A stretch of DNA of 64,000 bases from Hymenobacter translucens (lineage in GTDB: Bacteria > Bacteroidota > Bacteroidia > Cytophagales > Hymenobacteraceae): the NCBI RefSeq assembly GCF_020685205.1, contig NZ_JAJERB010000001.1, forward strand, positions 1 to 64,000. The letters run 5' to 3'. Made by a program: the position numbers and the translations under genes. Shown here piece by piece: positions 1 through 8,807 of the stretch. Under the pieces are notes generated by a model that made no database searches, was not told the origin of the DNA, and worked only from the letters and a program-made list of their open reading frames with translations. Each line of letters opens with the position of its first letter. Positions within the stretch are counted from its first letter, which is position 1.

Positions 1-239
1 GCCACGGCCGAGAAGTTCACCCCGCCTTTTTCGATGATCTGCCCGCCGGTCAGCACCCGGCTCCGGCCCCCGCCGCCGCTGTGGTGCTCCCAGGCATCTT
101 CCTGAAACCGTCCCCGCCCATCAGTAGCTTCAAGCTGTCGGCACAGCCAGTCCTGGAAAAGGCGCATCCACTGTTCTACGCTACCCCGATGCGAGGGCGC
201 TTCCGGAGCATCGAATGGAAAAAGGTTGGCGTTCAGCAT
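1..239 (-). CDS. hemF: Oxygen-dependent coproporphyrinogen III oxidase, 5' part only (cut by window edge)
   Basis: Aerobic heme biosynthesis: oxidative decarboxylation of coproporphyrinogen III to protoporphyrinogen IX in the cytoplasm. Only the first 79 codons are in the window. The translation starts MLNANLFPFDAP and contains EDAWEHHSGGGGRSRVL and, at the edge, IEKGGVNFSAVA, which is the characteristic N-terminal signature of HemF. The ATG at 239 is preceded directly by an in-frame TGA, so translation cannot start further upstream. The remainder lies left of base 1. Family assignment is close to certain from the signature; completeness of the gene cannot be judged. Confidence 0.93.
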   Translation of the reverse strand, partial: MLNANLFPFDAPEAPSHRGSVEQWMRLFQDWLCRQLEATDGRGRFQEDAWEHHSGGGGRSRVLTGGQIIEKGGVNFSAV

Positions 240-609
240 TCAGTGAGGGAGAGAAGCGTGGCAAAGGCAGGAGCAAAGGCACAGCTGGTCCGGAGAGCAT
301 CGGTTTCCGACTGGCAAAGGTAGGAGTTTGCCGGTTTTGATGACCGGCCGCCCGCCCGTGGGGCCGTCGGGAAGGGCACGGGTCGGAAGGTAGTAGCTTA
401 TTCAGGTGTAGGGCGTGTCCCGGCGGTCCGGGCTGTGCGGGGCGCCCGCTGGTCGGTGCTGGTGCACCAGGCCCCTTTTATTCCGCACGCAGACCGGCCA
501 TCCGGGCCGGCTGCGTTGCCACCGGCTTACCCGCAGACGATCCGCCCCGGAACCGTCTGTCCAAATATGGCGCCGAAGCCGTAATTTCGCCCCAAACCCA
601 CTACGCCGC
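240..609. other. Divergent intergenic region, hemF / E1 dehydrogenase
   Basis: About 370 bp with no convincing gene. Open frames here are GC-rich shadow frames, including an N-terminal extension of the E1 frame from a GTG at 415 that encodes Arg/Pro-rich sequence unlike the family. A near-consensus -7 element (TAATTTCG, 582-589) lies 20 bp upstream of the E1 ATG. The candidate hemF -7 element is also in this region. Confidence 0.5.
315..322 (-). promoter_or_regulatory. Candidate -7 element for hemF
   Basis: On the minus strand this reads TACCTTTG, a full match to the Bacteroidota -7 consensus TAnnTTTG. It would give an mRNA leader of about 70 nt before the hemF ATG. No good TTG was found at the -33 position, so support is weak. 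Confidence 0.35.
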
Positions 610-2712
610 ATGTCCACCCACGCCGTTCCCGCCCTCGAAACCGACTTTGCTACCCACCAGCCTGACCGCGACATTCTGTTGCGGGCCTACCGGCTGATGC
701 GCACCTCCGACGAAATGGCTCGGCTCTACGAGGAAAACAAGGCCGTGACGGCCAAGTACGTGCACGCCTCTTCCAGGGGCCACGAAGCCATCCAGCTGGC
801 TGCCGCCTTCCACCTGCGCCCCACCGACTACGCCACGCCCTATTACCGCGACGATGCTATGCTGCTGGGGATGGGTTTGCAGCCTTACGAGCTGATGCTT
901 CAGCTGATGGCCAAGCGCGACGACCCGTTTTCCGGCGGCCGTACCTACTACTGCCATCCGTCCCTGCGCCGGTCGGGCTTCCCGGTCATGCCGCACCAAA
1001 GCTCGGCTACCGGGATGCAGGCCATTCCGGCCACCGGCATGGCCCACGCCATTCACTACCTCGAAGGGCAGGGCGTGCTGACGTCGGCAGCCGAGCAGCC
1101 CGTGGTGCTGTGCTCTATCGGCGACGGGGCCATGACCGAGGGCGAAGTGTCGGAAGCGCTGCAGATGGCCGTGCTTCACCAGCTGCCCATCATCTACCTC
1201 GTGCAGGACAACGAGTGGGGCATCTCGGCCACCGGCCGGGAGATGCGCGCCATGGATGCCTACGAGTTTGCCGCCGGCTTCAAGGGTCTGCAGCGCCTGC
1301 GCGTGGACGGGGCCGACTTTGCCGCTTCCCACGCCGGCATGGCCCTGGCGTTTGAGTACGCCCGCCAGACCCGCCGCCCCATTCTGGTGCACGCCAAGTG
1401 CCCGCTGCTGGGCCACCACACCAGCGGCGTACGCCGCGAGTGGTACCGGGGCGACAACCTGGCTACCCACACTACCCTCGATCCGCTGCCCCGCCTGCAC
1501 CAGCTGCTGCTCGACGCCGGCGAAACCGAAGACCAACTCCAGCTCATTGCCGACGAGGCCCGCGCCCTGGTGCTGGCCGACTACCAGCGGGCCCAGGCCG
1601 CCCCGGCCCCCGACCCGGCAACCTTTGCCAACCACGAGTTTGCGCCGCCCGCCGTCACCGAGGAAGCCGGGGAGCGGTGCCCGGCCGGGGCCGATAAAGC
1701 CCTGATGGTGGATGCCGCCCTGCACGCGGTGGATGACATTCTACAGGAGTTTCCGGAGGCCTTGTTCTACGGGCAGGACGTGGGCGGGGAGCTGGGTGGG
1801 GTGTTCCGCGAAGCCGCCCTGCTGGCCAAAAAGTACGGCGACACCCGCGTCTTCAACACGCCCATTCAGGAAGCCTACATCGTGGGCAGCACGGCCGGTA
1901 TGTCGGCCGTGGGCGCCAAGGCCATTGTCGAAATTCAGTTTGCCGACTACATCTGGCCCAGCCTCAACCAGCTGGTGGAAGAGCTGTCGAAGTCGTGCTA
2001 CCTCACCAACGGGCAGTTCCCGGTGCAGTCCCTGATCCGGGTGCCGATTGGCGCCTACGGCGGGGGCGGACCTTACCACTCGGGCTCCATTGAAAGCACC
2101 CTGCTCAACATCCGCGGCATCAAGGTGGTGTTTCCCAGCAACGCGGCCGACATGAAAGGGCTGATGCGCGCCGCCTTCCTCGACCCCAACCCCGTGGTCA
2201 TGCTCGAGCACAAGGGCTTGTACTGGAGCAAGGTGCCCGGCACTGAAGATGCCAAGACCACCGAGCCGGCAGCGGGCTACGTCATTCCGCTGGGCAAGGC
2301 CAACGTAGTGCAGGTGGCCACCGACGAGCAGCTCGGGCGGGGCGCCACCTGCGTGGTAGTAACTTATGGCATGGGCGTGTACTGGGCCAAAACCGCCAGC
2401 CGGCAGTTCGAGGGCCAGGTTGAGATTCTGGACCTGCGCACCCTTAACCCGCTCGACTACGAAGCCGTGGAAGCAGCCGTGCGCCGCCACGGCAAAGTGC
2501 TGGTGCTGACCGAGGAGCCCCTGATGAACTCGTTTGCCGAAAGCCTGGCCGGCCGTATTCAGCGCACCTGCTTTCAGCAGCTGGATGCGCCCGTGTTCAC
2601 CCTCGGCGCCGCCAACCTGCCCGCCATTGCGCTGAACGTTGACCTGGAGCGTCAGATGCTGCCCAGTGCCGAAAAAGTAGCTACCGCCCTTGCCGAACTG
2701 CTGGAGTGGTAA
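610..2712 (+). CDS. Branched-chain 2-oxoacid dehydrogenase E1, fused alpha and beta subunits
   Basis: Thiamine diphosphate-dependent decarboxylation of branched-chain 2-oxoacids, feeding the lipoyl E2 of the BCKDH complex. The 700-residue chain has an alpha part (about 20-350) with the ThDP motif beginning GDGAMTEGE near residue 171 and ending with N201 (DNEWG). The beta part (about 365-700) starts around DKALMVDAAL and includes GQDVGGELGGVF and the C-terminal transketolase-like domain. Such fused E1 proteins are common in Bacteroidota. I chose the ATG at 610 because sequence upstream in the same frame is Arg/Pro-rich and unlike the family. No E2 or E3 gene is adjacent. A pyruvate or other 2-oxoacid specificity cannot be excluded from sequence alone. 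Confidence 0.92.
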   Translation: MSTHAVPALETDFATHQPDRDILLRAYRLMRTSDEMARLYEENKAVTAKYVHASSRGHEAIQLAAAFHLRPTDYATPYYRDDAMLLGMGLQPYELMLQLMAKRDDPFSGGRTYYCHPSLRRSGFPVMPHQSSATGMQAIPATGMAHAIHYLEGQGVLTSAAEQPVVLCSIGDGAMTEGEVSEALQMAVLHQLPIIYLVQDNEWGISATGREMRAMDAYEFAAGFKGLQRLRVDGADFAASHAGMALAFEYARQTRRPILVHAKCPLLGHHTSGVRREWYRGDNLATHTTLDPLPRLHQLLLDAGETEDQLQLIADEARALVLADYQRAQAAPAPDPATFANHEFAPPAVTEEAGERCPAGADKALMVDAALHAVDDILQEFPEALFYGQDVGGELGGVFREAALLAKKYGDTRVFNTPIQEAYIVGSTAGMSAVGAKAIVEIQFADYIWPSLNQLVEELSKSCYLTNGQFPVQSLIRVPIGAYGGGGPYHSGSIESTLLNIRGIKVVFPSNAADMKGLMRAAFLDPNPVVMLEHKGLYWSKVPGTEDAKTTEPAAGYVIPLGKANVVQVATDEQLGRGATCVVVTYGMGVYWAKTASRQFEGQVEILDLRTLNPLDYEAVEAAVRRHGKVLVLTEEPLMNSFAESLAGRIQRTCFQQLDAPVFTLGAANLPAIALNVDLERQMLPSAEKVATALAELLEW

Positions 2713-2790
2713 GCTAAGGAACTGAAGCCTTGGGGGCGGAGAGCCCGCCAAGCGTGGCACCCTGAATAATAAGCCAAGTCACGTATTAGT

Positions 2791-2826
2791 AAAAAGCCCC
2801 GGCGTAGATCTACGCCGGGGCTTTTT
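2791..2826. terminator. Intrinsic terminator after E1 gene, usable from both sides
   Basis: A perfect inverted repeat with arms AAAAAGCCCCGGCGTAGA and its complement is followed by T-rich sequence on the plus strand and flanked by A-rich sequence on the left. It lies between convergent genes (E1, rightward; BamA-like, leftward). Confidence 0.9.
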
Positions 2827-2897
2827 GTTTTGCTGGGATGAAGAAGGGATGATCTGCCAGCCCCACTGGTGTGGTTAGTCCATGAAAAGCTTCCGCC

Positions 2898-5282
2898 TTA
2901 GAAGGGGTAGCCGATACCGAGGTTGAAGGCGGTTTGGTTGGTGCCCAGGTTGAAGCTGCCCAGCCGAAACTTATTGCCCAGCGCCGTGGGGTCGTACACC
3001 TTGGTGGCCACGTCCAGGCGCAGGATCAGGAAGGTAAAGTCAAAGCGGATGCCGATGCCGGAGCCCACGGCCACCTGCCGCAGAAAGGTGGTCGGGGCAA
3101 ACTGCCCCCCCGGCTTCTTCGGGTCGTCGTGCAGCAGCCAGACGTTGCCAAAGTCAGTAAACAGCGCGCCGTTGATAAAGCTGTACACCGGGAAGCGGTA
3201 CTCCACGTTGCCTTCCAGAAGAATTTCGCCGGGCTGCTCGAGGTCAAATACCTGTTCCCCGTCGCTGTTTACTTCGGTGTGGGAGCCGGGGCCAAGGCGG
3301 CGGGGGCGCCAGGCGCGCAGGCTGGAAGCACCCCCGGCAAAGAAATACTTGTCGTAGGGAATGGTATAGGCCCCGCCCGTGCGCGACAACGCGCTGGCTA
3401 CCCCGGCATTGAGGCGGTACACCAGAAACGTGCGGGGGCTGAACTTCTGGTAGCGCCGCCAGTCGGCATTCACCTTGGCGAAGTTGTACACCTTCAAATT
3501 AAACCAGGGTAAGTTCCGGTACAAGTCCCGCGACAAGCCCCCGACTTCGGCAAACATGCGCAGGTAGCGCGCGTCCCGGGTCTGGTTGAAGTCATTGGAA
3601 TTGTAGAGCGACGTCAGGTTCATGCTTGGAATGAACAGGGAGTCGAAGCTCCGGTAAAGCGGGGAACCCTGCAGGGCCAGCTTGTCGAGCGTGCTCTGGA
3701 AGGCGTCCGAGATGTTGCTGGCCCGCACCAGGCTTAGGTTCATCGGCGTCAGAACGTACTGCTTGTAGGGTGACTGCTGCCATACGTAGTCGTAGGTGGC
3801 TTCCAGGTTGGTGCGGGTGTATTCCTGGCGCTTGACGTAGGTGTACGTGGTGCTGAGCCGGGTTTTGGGGTTGTAGCGGGTCAGAAACCGGTCGGTGCGC
3901 CAGGGCACCAGGAACATGGGCAGCACCAGGCTGGCGTTGGCACCCAGCTGGGTGGTCAGTTCGCTGGCTTCCTGGGTCCGCTTGATCTGACCTTCAAAGC
4001 CGGTCCGGACGCCGAACTCCAGGATTTCAGCTCCCCCGAACACGTTGCGTACTTTCAGCCGGAAGTTGAAAAACGGGCCCGGCAGGTTCTGCACCACCGT
4101 GCCGCCCAGCTCCGTGGTTTCCTGCAGCCGCTTGGTGGGCGAGGCGTTGATGTAGGCATCGAGCAGTCCTACGGTACTGTCGGGCTTCGCGTAGCTGACG
4201 TTGTTGAATCGGAATACGTCCAGGTTGGCGAGCTGGCGCTGCGTGAGCATAGTATTGGCCTGGCTGTAGCGCTGCCCGGGCCGGACGGTAAGCTTTCGGT
4301 CGAGAGTGCGGAGGCGGAAGCGGTGCTCATAGGCCAGGTAGTGCACCGAGTCGAGCACCAGCGTGTCGCGCTGGGCCCCGAAGCGGACCTGCCCGGCGTC
4401 GGTGATAAAGTTGACCTGCCGGATCGTGTATACCTGGTGACGGATGCCCGAGTCGGGTTCGGCAATAAAGGTGCGTAGCCGTACGGTGGCGGGGGCGTAG
4501 CTGGTGTCGGCCTCCAGCGAAATGTACTGCTGGCGAAAGTCGAAGTAGCCGGCATTTTTGAACAGCGTTTCAAGGCGGGCGCGCTCCTGCCCGATAACTT
4601 CTTCGTCGTACCGGTCGCCCTCGTGCAGCAGGGAAGTCGCCTGGCTGCCACGCACAACCTGGGCCACCGCCGTGTCGGGAAAGCTGTAGCTGAGGCGGCT
4701 GTAGGTAAAGGGCGTGTTCTCCACCACGTTAATCGTCACCGTTACCCGGCGGTCCTTCACCGTGTCAGTGGCCGTGACTTTGCTGCGGAAAAAGCCCTTG
4801 GAACGCAGAAAGGTGGAAATCTGCTCCACGGTCCGGTCCGTCAGCGTAGAGTCGTAGATAACCGGCGGCTCGCCCAGCCGCATGATGGCGTTGCCCTTGT
4901 CCAGGGCCAGGCGCAGGCGACGGGTGCGCTTGTCGCGCTTCACCAGTAGCTTCCCCACCTTGGCCGAGTCGGGGCGGGCGGCCTGAATCTGTTGAGCGTA
5001 GCTTGTGCGGATGCGCTGCAGGCGGCTCTGGATGCGTTCCGGGTTGTAAAAGGTGTGGCCTAGCTGGTAGATTGCTAGCTTTGGCAGCGGAAACGTGGTA
5101 TTCGGCTCCTGCTGATACAGTTCCTGGATCCGCTCCGCATCGGCCTGGCGCACGCCTTCGAGCTTAATGCGGCTCAGCAGGTTTTGCCGGGGGGCCAGCA
5201 GCTTGATCGGCGAGCAGCTGCCCGCGACCAGCAGCACCAGCAGGGCCGCCACCTTCACATTTGAAAAAGCCCGCTGGGGCAT
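2898..5282 (-). CDS. BamA/TamA-family outer membrane lipoprotein
   Basis: Predicted outer-membrane assembly or translocation protein of the Omp85 superfamily. The 794-residue product has a lipoprotein signal (hydrophobic segment about 10-20, lipobox VAGSC with Cys23). POTRA-like repeats follow in the first half, including a segment around RSKGFFRSKVTATDTV and a second around FKNAGYFDFRQQYI. The C-terminal half is a beta-barrel with FFAGGASSLRAWRPRRLGPG and a terminal Phe (LGIGYPF). I used the ATG at 5282 rather than the open frame to 5417 because it places the signal peptide at the N-terminus. The start is only 14 bp from the divergent TrmH gene. Lipidated Omp85 proteins of this kind are typical of Bacteroidota. 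It is probably not the main BamA, which usually lacks a lipobox, and the substrate is unknown. Confidence 0.85.
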   Translation of the reverse strand: MPQRAFSNVKVAALLVLLVAGSCSPIKLLAPRQNLLSRIKLEGVRQADAERIQELYQQEPNTTFPLPKLAIYQLGHTFYNPERIQSRLQRIRTSYAQQIQAARPDSAKVGKLLVKRDKRTRRLRLALDKGNAIMRLGEPPVIYDSTLTDRTVEQISTFLRSKGFFRSKVTATDTVKDRRVTVTINVVENTPFTYSRLSYSFPDTAVAQVVRGSQATSLLHEGDRYDEEVIGQERARLETLFKNAGYFDFRQQYISLEADTSYAPATVRLRTFIAEPDSGIRHQVYTIRQVNFITDAGQVRFGAQRDTLVLDSVHYLAYEHRFRLRTLDRKLTVRPGQRYSQANTMLTQRQLANLDVFRFNNVSYAKPDSTVGLLDAYINASPTKRLQETTELGGTVVQNLPGPFFNFRLKVRNVFGGAEILEFGVRTGFEGQIKRTQEASELTTQLGANASLVLPMFLVPWRTDRFLTRYNPKTRLSTTYTYVKRQEYTRTNLEATYDYVWQQSPYKQYVLTPMNLSLVRASNISDAFQSTLDKLALQGSPLYRSFDSLFIPSMNLTSLYNSNDFNQTRDARYLRMFAEVGGLSRDLYRNLPWFNLKVYNFAKVNADWRRYQKFSPRTFLVYRLNAGVASALSRTGGAYTIPYDKYFFAGGASSLRAWRPRRLGPGSHTEVNSDGEQVFDLEQPGEILLEGNVEYRFPVYSFINGALFTDFGNVWLLHDDPKKPGGQFAPTTFLRQVAVGSGIGIRFDFTFLILRLDVATKVYDPTALGNKFRLGSFNLGTNQTAFNLGIGYPF

Positions 5283-5296
5283 CGTAGATAACAAAT

Positions 5297-6040
5297 ATGG
5301 TTTCAAAAGCAGTTGCGAAATACGTGCACGCGCTGCACCTGAAAAAGTACCGGCTCCGCGAAGGAGCCTTCCTGGTTGAAGGGGGCAAGAGCGTCCGCGA
5401 GCTGCTAAGTTCCGCACTTCTTACGGAACGAGTGTTCCTTACTGCCGACTTTGCCTTAAAAACCCCGCCGCTTCCGCCCGGCCTACCCGTCGAAATCGTG
5501 ACGGAAGAAGAGCTTACCCGCCTTGGTACGCTGGCCACCAACAACACCGCGCTGGCCGTGGCGAAGCTGCCGCAGGAGCCCCCGCTGCCCACCGGCACCG
5601 ACCGCCTGCTGCTGGCCCTCGACCAGGTGCGGGACCCCGGCAACCTGGGCACCCTGATCCGCCTGGCCGACTGGTACGGCCTGGCCGGGGTGGTGTGCTC
5701 GGATACCTGCGCCGACCCCTGGGCACCCAAAACCGTAGCTGCCACGATGGGCTCGTTTACCCGGGTGCCGGTCTGGCAGCGCGAGCTGCCCGGGTGGCTC
5801 GGCACGCTGCCGCCGGACGTGCCGGTGTACGGCGCCGACCTGGAGGGCGACAACGTGCACCGCCAGCAGCTCACGCCCCGCGGGGTGCTGGTGATGGGTA
5901 GCGAATCGCACGGCATGCGGCCGGAGGTACTGGCCCGCCTCACGCAGCGCCTGCATATTCCCGGGGCCGGCGGCGCCGAAAGCCTCAACGTCGCCATTTC
6001 CGCCGCCATCCTGCTCGACAACTTCCACCGGGCGCTGTAA
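5297..6040 (+). CDS. TrmH/SpoU-family RNA 2'-O-methyltransferase
   Basis: SAM-dependent 2'-O-methylation of ribose in tRNA or rRNA; the target cannot be told from sequence. In 247 residues an N-terminal substrate-binding region (KYVHALHLKKYRLREGAFLVEGGKSV) is followed by the SPOUT knot. Motif 1 is LALDQVRDPGNLGTLIRLAD, motif 2 is VLVMGSESHGM and motif 3 is GAESLNVAISAAILL. Length and all three motifs are normal for the family. Its start faces the BamA-like gene across 14 bp, and it ends in front of a strong bidirectional terminator. Confidence 0.93.
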   Translation: MVSKAVAKYVHALHLKKYRLREGAFLVEGGKSVRELLSSALLTERVFLTADFALKTPPLPPGLPVEIVTEEELTRLGTLATNNTALAVAKLPQEPPLPTGTDRLLLALDQVRDPGNLGTLIRLADWYGLAGVVCSDTCADPWAPKTVAATMGSFTRVPVWQRELPGWLGTLPPDVPVYGADLEGDNVHRQQLTPRGVLVMGSESHGMRPEVLARLTQRLHIPGAGGAESLNVAISAAILLDNFHRAL

Positions 6041-6186
6041 TGCAGGGAGTCGGGAGGAAAAATCAGCCCACTTCGCTTCAACGGCATCAACGATCTGACT
6101 GCTTACCCTTGCTACGAAGGCCTGACGGGTTTCCTCGACGCATTGACCAGATGCTGCTGCCGGTACAGTCAGCTAAAATATGTCCT

Positions 6187-6233
6187 AAAGCAAAAAGTCC
6201 CGCTGAGCTAAGCTCGGCGGGACTTTTTGCTTT
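6187..6233. terminator. Bidirectional intrinsic terminator between convergent genes
   Basis: Long inverted repeat with outer arms AAAGCAAAAAGTCCCGC and its exact complement and a further near-complementary TGAGCT/AGCTCG core. A-rich and T-rich outer arms make it usable by both the TrmH gene and the outer membrane protein gene. Confidence 0.9.
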
Positions 6234-6245
6234 GACATCGGACGG

Positions 6246-7394
6246 TTACATCAGCGTTACGCCGAAGGCTACCGACTGAACCTGAGGGCCGCGGTTTTCG
6301 CGGAACAGCTCATTCAGGTTGTACTTGACGAACAGGTCGAGTCCGCGTACGCCCACGTGGCCCTGCACGCCATACTGGAAGTCCTGCAGGTTAAAGCGGC
6401 CGTGGTCCTTGTCTTTCTGGGTGTCGCCTTCCAGATCGTACTTGATCTTGGTGTGGGCTTCGAGCAGGTAGCCGGCAAAGCCGCCGGCTCCGAGGCGCAG
6501 GTTGCGGTGACCCTGCTTGTCGCGGAAGGTGAGGTCGAACATCAGCGGCAGGTTTACTACGGTGGTGGCCAGCTTGCTTTTCTGCAGGCTCAGCACCGGC
6601 TCCCGGATGATGTCAACCCGGGAATCGGTCGATACGAGGCGGCGGTTGTTGTCGAACATGTAGTTGTTGAACGCAAACTCGGGCCCTGTAACCAGGCGCA
6701 GGGGGCTGCGCTTGCCACCCAGCCGGATGGTGTAGTGCCAGTTCAGGCTGACGTAGCGGGAGCCCAGGGCCCGCAGGTCGTACGGCTGCTCTACGCCGCC
6801 GGGCGAATACGTCTGGCGGTTGGCAAAGGCATTCAGACCCAGGTCCACGGTAAAGTCGTTGCGCACGATGCGGTTGGCCCGCTCCTCTTTCTTGATTTTC
6901 TCTTTGACGTGGCGCAGGGAGTCGCGGTCGTGGTGGTCGTCATCGTCATCATCGTTGGTATTGATGCGGATGTTGAAGCCGTCCTTTTTGTCGTCGCCGT
7001 TGATGACCACAATCTTGCGCTCTTCCGTTTTCTGGTCGCCTTTGCCGGCACCAGCGGCCCGGTTGCGAACCGTAATGCGGATCTGTTCGGGGGCCTTCTG
7101 GCCGGGATGGTCTTTATCGGGGTAGAACTCCATGGTAATCTGGTCCGACTTGGAATCCTGCCCGGCCTTCTCGGCTTTCTGGATATAGCCGTCGAGCATC
7201 ACCATCAGGGAGTCCAGCTTGTAGGTGCGCATCTGGCGCAGCTGCTCCTTGTTTTTTACATACAGCGTCATGGTGGCCTGGTTGGGCATTTTCACCACAA
7301 TGGTATCATCATTTGAAGGCGCTACGGCGGCCAGCAAGCGGCAAGGCGCGGCCAGGGCCAGCAGCAATACTGCCAGCAGGGTTGAGCATTTCAT
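6246..7394 (-). CDS. Secreted outer-membrane beta-barrel protein of a sigma/anti-sigma operon
   Basis: 382 residues with a signal peptide (about 1-23). Residues 25-190 form a soluble region rich in charged residues with an acidic run, D148-D153 followed by H154-H155, that could bind metal. From about 190 to the end there are alternating beta strands (FTVDLGLNAFANRQTY, RLGAGGFAGYLLEAHTK, VGVRGLDLFVKYNLNELF) as in small PorT-like barrels of Bacteroidota. It is the last gene of the operon after the ECF sigma factor and the putative anti-sigma protein, 14 bp downstream of the latter, which suggests it belongs to the regulon. Precise function is unknown. Confidence 0.75.
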   Translation of the reverse strand: MKCSTLLAVLLLALAAPCRLLAAVAPSNDDTIVVKMPNQATMTLYVKNKEQLRQMRTYKLDSLMVMLDGYIQKAEKAGQDSKSDQITMEFYPDKDHPGQKAPEQIRITVRNRAAGAGKGDQKTEERKIVVINGDDKKDGFNIRINTNDDDDDDHHDRDSLRHVKEKIKKEERANRIVRNDFTVDLGLNAFANRQTYSPGGVEQPYDLRALGSRYVSLNWHYTIRLGGKRSPLRLVTGPEFAFNNYMFDNNRRLVSTDSRVDIIREPVLSLQKSKLATTVVNLPLMFDLTFRDKQGHRNLRLGAGGFAGYLLEAHTKIKYDLEGDTQKDKDHGRFNLQDFQYGVQGHVGVRGLDLFVKYNLNELFRENRGPQVQSVAFGVTLM

Positions 7395-7408
7395 GAACGT
7401 AGGAGGAA

Positions 7409-8248
7409 TTAGAGTTGAATTGTTTTGGTAAGGGTGCGGCTGCCCACGCGGGCCTGCACCGTCAGGCTTTCCGGCAAGCCTGCTTCGGCCAGGCTTACCT
7501 GCTCGCCCCGCAGCGCGTTGTGGGCCTGCTTCAGCACCGCGCCGAATCGGGTGCGTCGGGCGGGCTCCTCGGCGCTGGCTACGGTGGTAGCCGGGGTCGG
7601 GTCGCGCCGGATTTCGACCTCAATGGGGCCGGCCGGCAGGGCCGGGGCTACGGCCGCGTCAGGCTGAGCCGCAAAGCTGTTGGCCGGGACCGGTTCTGCA
7701 CCACGCTCCGGATACGTGGGGGCAGAAGTGGCGGCCAGGGCAGATGAGCTAGCCGGCTGCGATGTAGCCTGCGTGGCTGCGCTTTTCTTACCTGATGCCG
7801 GAGCAGCAGTGGAAGCAAGGCTGGCGAGCTGACTTGAAGGAGCGACTTCCCGTTTGGTAGCCGGTTTCGAGACGCTAGATGCCAGGGCCAGTTGAGCAGT
7901 TGCCTGGGTTTCGTCAGAATTTTGCGGATTCGCAGCTTCGCGCAGCTGGCTAGCCTCACGCTCACGGGTCTGATCAGCCTTCAGAGGCTGAGCGGCCGGA
8001 TGCTTCGCAGTCGAAGCCAACTCGCCCTGACCGGTGCGCAGGCCGGCGCCGGGGTGAAGCCAAGCACCACCCGCAACCAGTAGCAGCGCAATGACGGCTG
8101 CCGCGGCATACATCCACATCACCGGCCGCTTGCGGGCGGGCTCAGGAGCCAGCTCAGCTTCGAGCTGCTCCCACAGGAAAGCGGGAGGGGCAGGAGCATG
8201 GTCCTGCAGCTTATCCCGGAACAGTTGATCAATATCGTGCGGTTGCAT
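7409..8248 (-). CDS. Putative membrane anti-sigma factor
   Basis: 279 residues. The cytosolic N-terminus (1-40, DIDQLFRDKLQDHAPAPPAFLWEQLEAEL) resembles the short anti-sigma segments of Bacteroidota proteins encoded after ECF sigma genes. A single membrane helix spans about 43-62. The remainder is a long, low-complexity Ser/Ala/Thr-rich periplasmic linker ending in a compact conserved-looking tail (GAVLKQAHNALRGEQVSLAEAGLP and a beta-like end). It overlaps the sigma gene by 20 bp, so the two are probably translationally coupled. The role as anti-sigma is inferred from position and topology, since no named domain is certain. Confidence 0.7.
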   Translation of the reverse strand: MQPHDIDQLFRDKLQDHAPAPPAFLWEQLEAELAPEPARKRPVMWMYAAAAVIALLLVAGGAWLHPGAGLRTGQGELASTAKHPAAQPLKADQTREREASQLREAANPQNSDETQATAQLALASSVSKPATKREVAPSSQLASLASTAAPASGKKSAATQATSQPASSSALAATSAPTYPERGAEPVPANSFAAQPDAAVAPALPAGPIEVEIRRDPTPATTVASAEEPARRTRFGAVLKQAHNALRGEQVSLAEAGLPESLTVQARVGSRTLTKTIQL

Positions 8249-8807
8249 AGAGTTCTTTCGGTGTGGAGTGAGCGGTGGCGGTCTGGCTGGCGGCGGCGAG
8301 GCGACGCTGGAGCATGGCCCGGGCCTTGCTTAGCTGCGATTTGGAAGTGCCTTCCGAAATGCCCAGCAGCTCGGCAATTTCGGGGTGAGAGTAGCCTTCC
8401 AGGGCGTACAGGTTGAAAACCGTACGGTACCCGGCAGGTAATTCGGCCAGCAGGGCCATCAGGTCGGCGGCGTTCATCTGGCTTTCGGCGTCGGCGGGAG
8501 TGCTGGCCACATCTACCGAGTAATCATCGATAGCCATGTGCAGGGGCTCTTTGCGGCGGAGCTGGCCCAGGGCCTCGTTCACCATTATACGGCGGATCCA
8601 CCCTTCGAAGCTACCTTCGTGCCGGTACTGGTCGAGGGCGCGAAACACCTTGGTAAACCCACCCAGCATGGCTTCCTGGGCGTCGTCCCGCTGCCGGAGG
8701 TAGCGCAGACACACGCCAAACATCAGGCCGGCGAACCGCTCGTAGAGCTGTTTCTGCGCGCGGCTGCTGCCCTGGCGGCAAGCGGCAATTAATTCGGCGT
8801 CGGTCAC
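8229..8807 (-). CDS. ECF-type RNA polymerase sigma-70 factor
   Basis: Directs RNA polymerase to a specific regulon. In 192 residues, region 2 covers about 20-90 (YERFAGLMFGVCLRYLRQRDDAQEAMLGGFTKVFRALDQY, then GSFEGWIRRIMVNEALGQLRR). Region 4 covers about 115-170 (LPAGYRTVFNLYALEGYSHPEIAELLGISEGTSKSQLSKAR), a clear helix-turn-helix. The start is a GTG at 8807. First gene of an operon with a putative anti-sigma protein and an outer-membrane protein, an arrangement known from Bacteroidota cell-envelope signalling. The inducing signal is unknown. Confidence 0.93.
   Translation of the reverse strand: MTDAELIAACRQGSSRAQKQLYERFAGLMFGVCLRYLRQRDDAQEAMLGGFTKVFRALDQYRHEGSFEGWIRRIMVNEALGQLRRKEPLHMAIDDYSVDVASTPADAESQMNAADLMALLAELPAGYRTVFNLYALEGYSHPEIAELLGISEGTSKSQLSKARAMLQRRLAAASQTATAHSTPKELYATARY

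Noticed and set aside
81..323. Rightward ORF at the left edge
   Set aside because: It is antisense to the N-terminus of hemF, whose signature on the other strand is unmistakable.
415..609. N-terminal extension of the E1 frame from a GTG at 415
   Set aside because: The extra 65 residues are Arg/Pro/Cys-rich and not family-like, while the ATG at 610 gives the normal start with a near-consensus -7 element 20 bp upstream.
601..2760. Long leftward ORFs antisense to the E1 gene
   Set aside because: High G+C leaves antisense frames open; their translations are Gly/Val/His-rich without any domain, while the sense strand has clear catalytic motifs. The same applies to the long antisense frames over the TonB receptor, T9SS, AsmA-like, gyrA and FAD oxidoreductase genes.
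6040..6279. 79-residue rightward ORF after the TrmH gene
   Set aside because: It runs through the bidirectional terminator and into the convergent outer-membrane gene; no coding signature.
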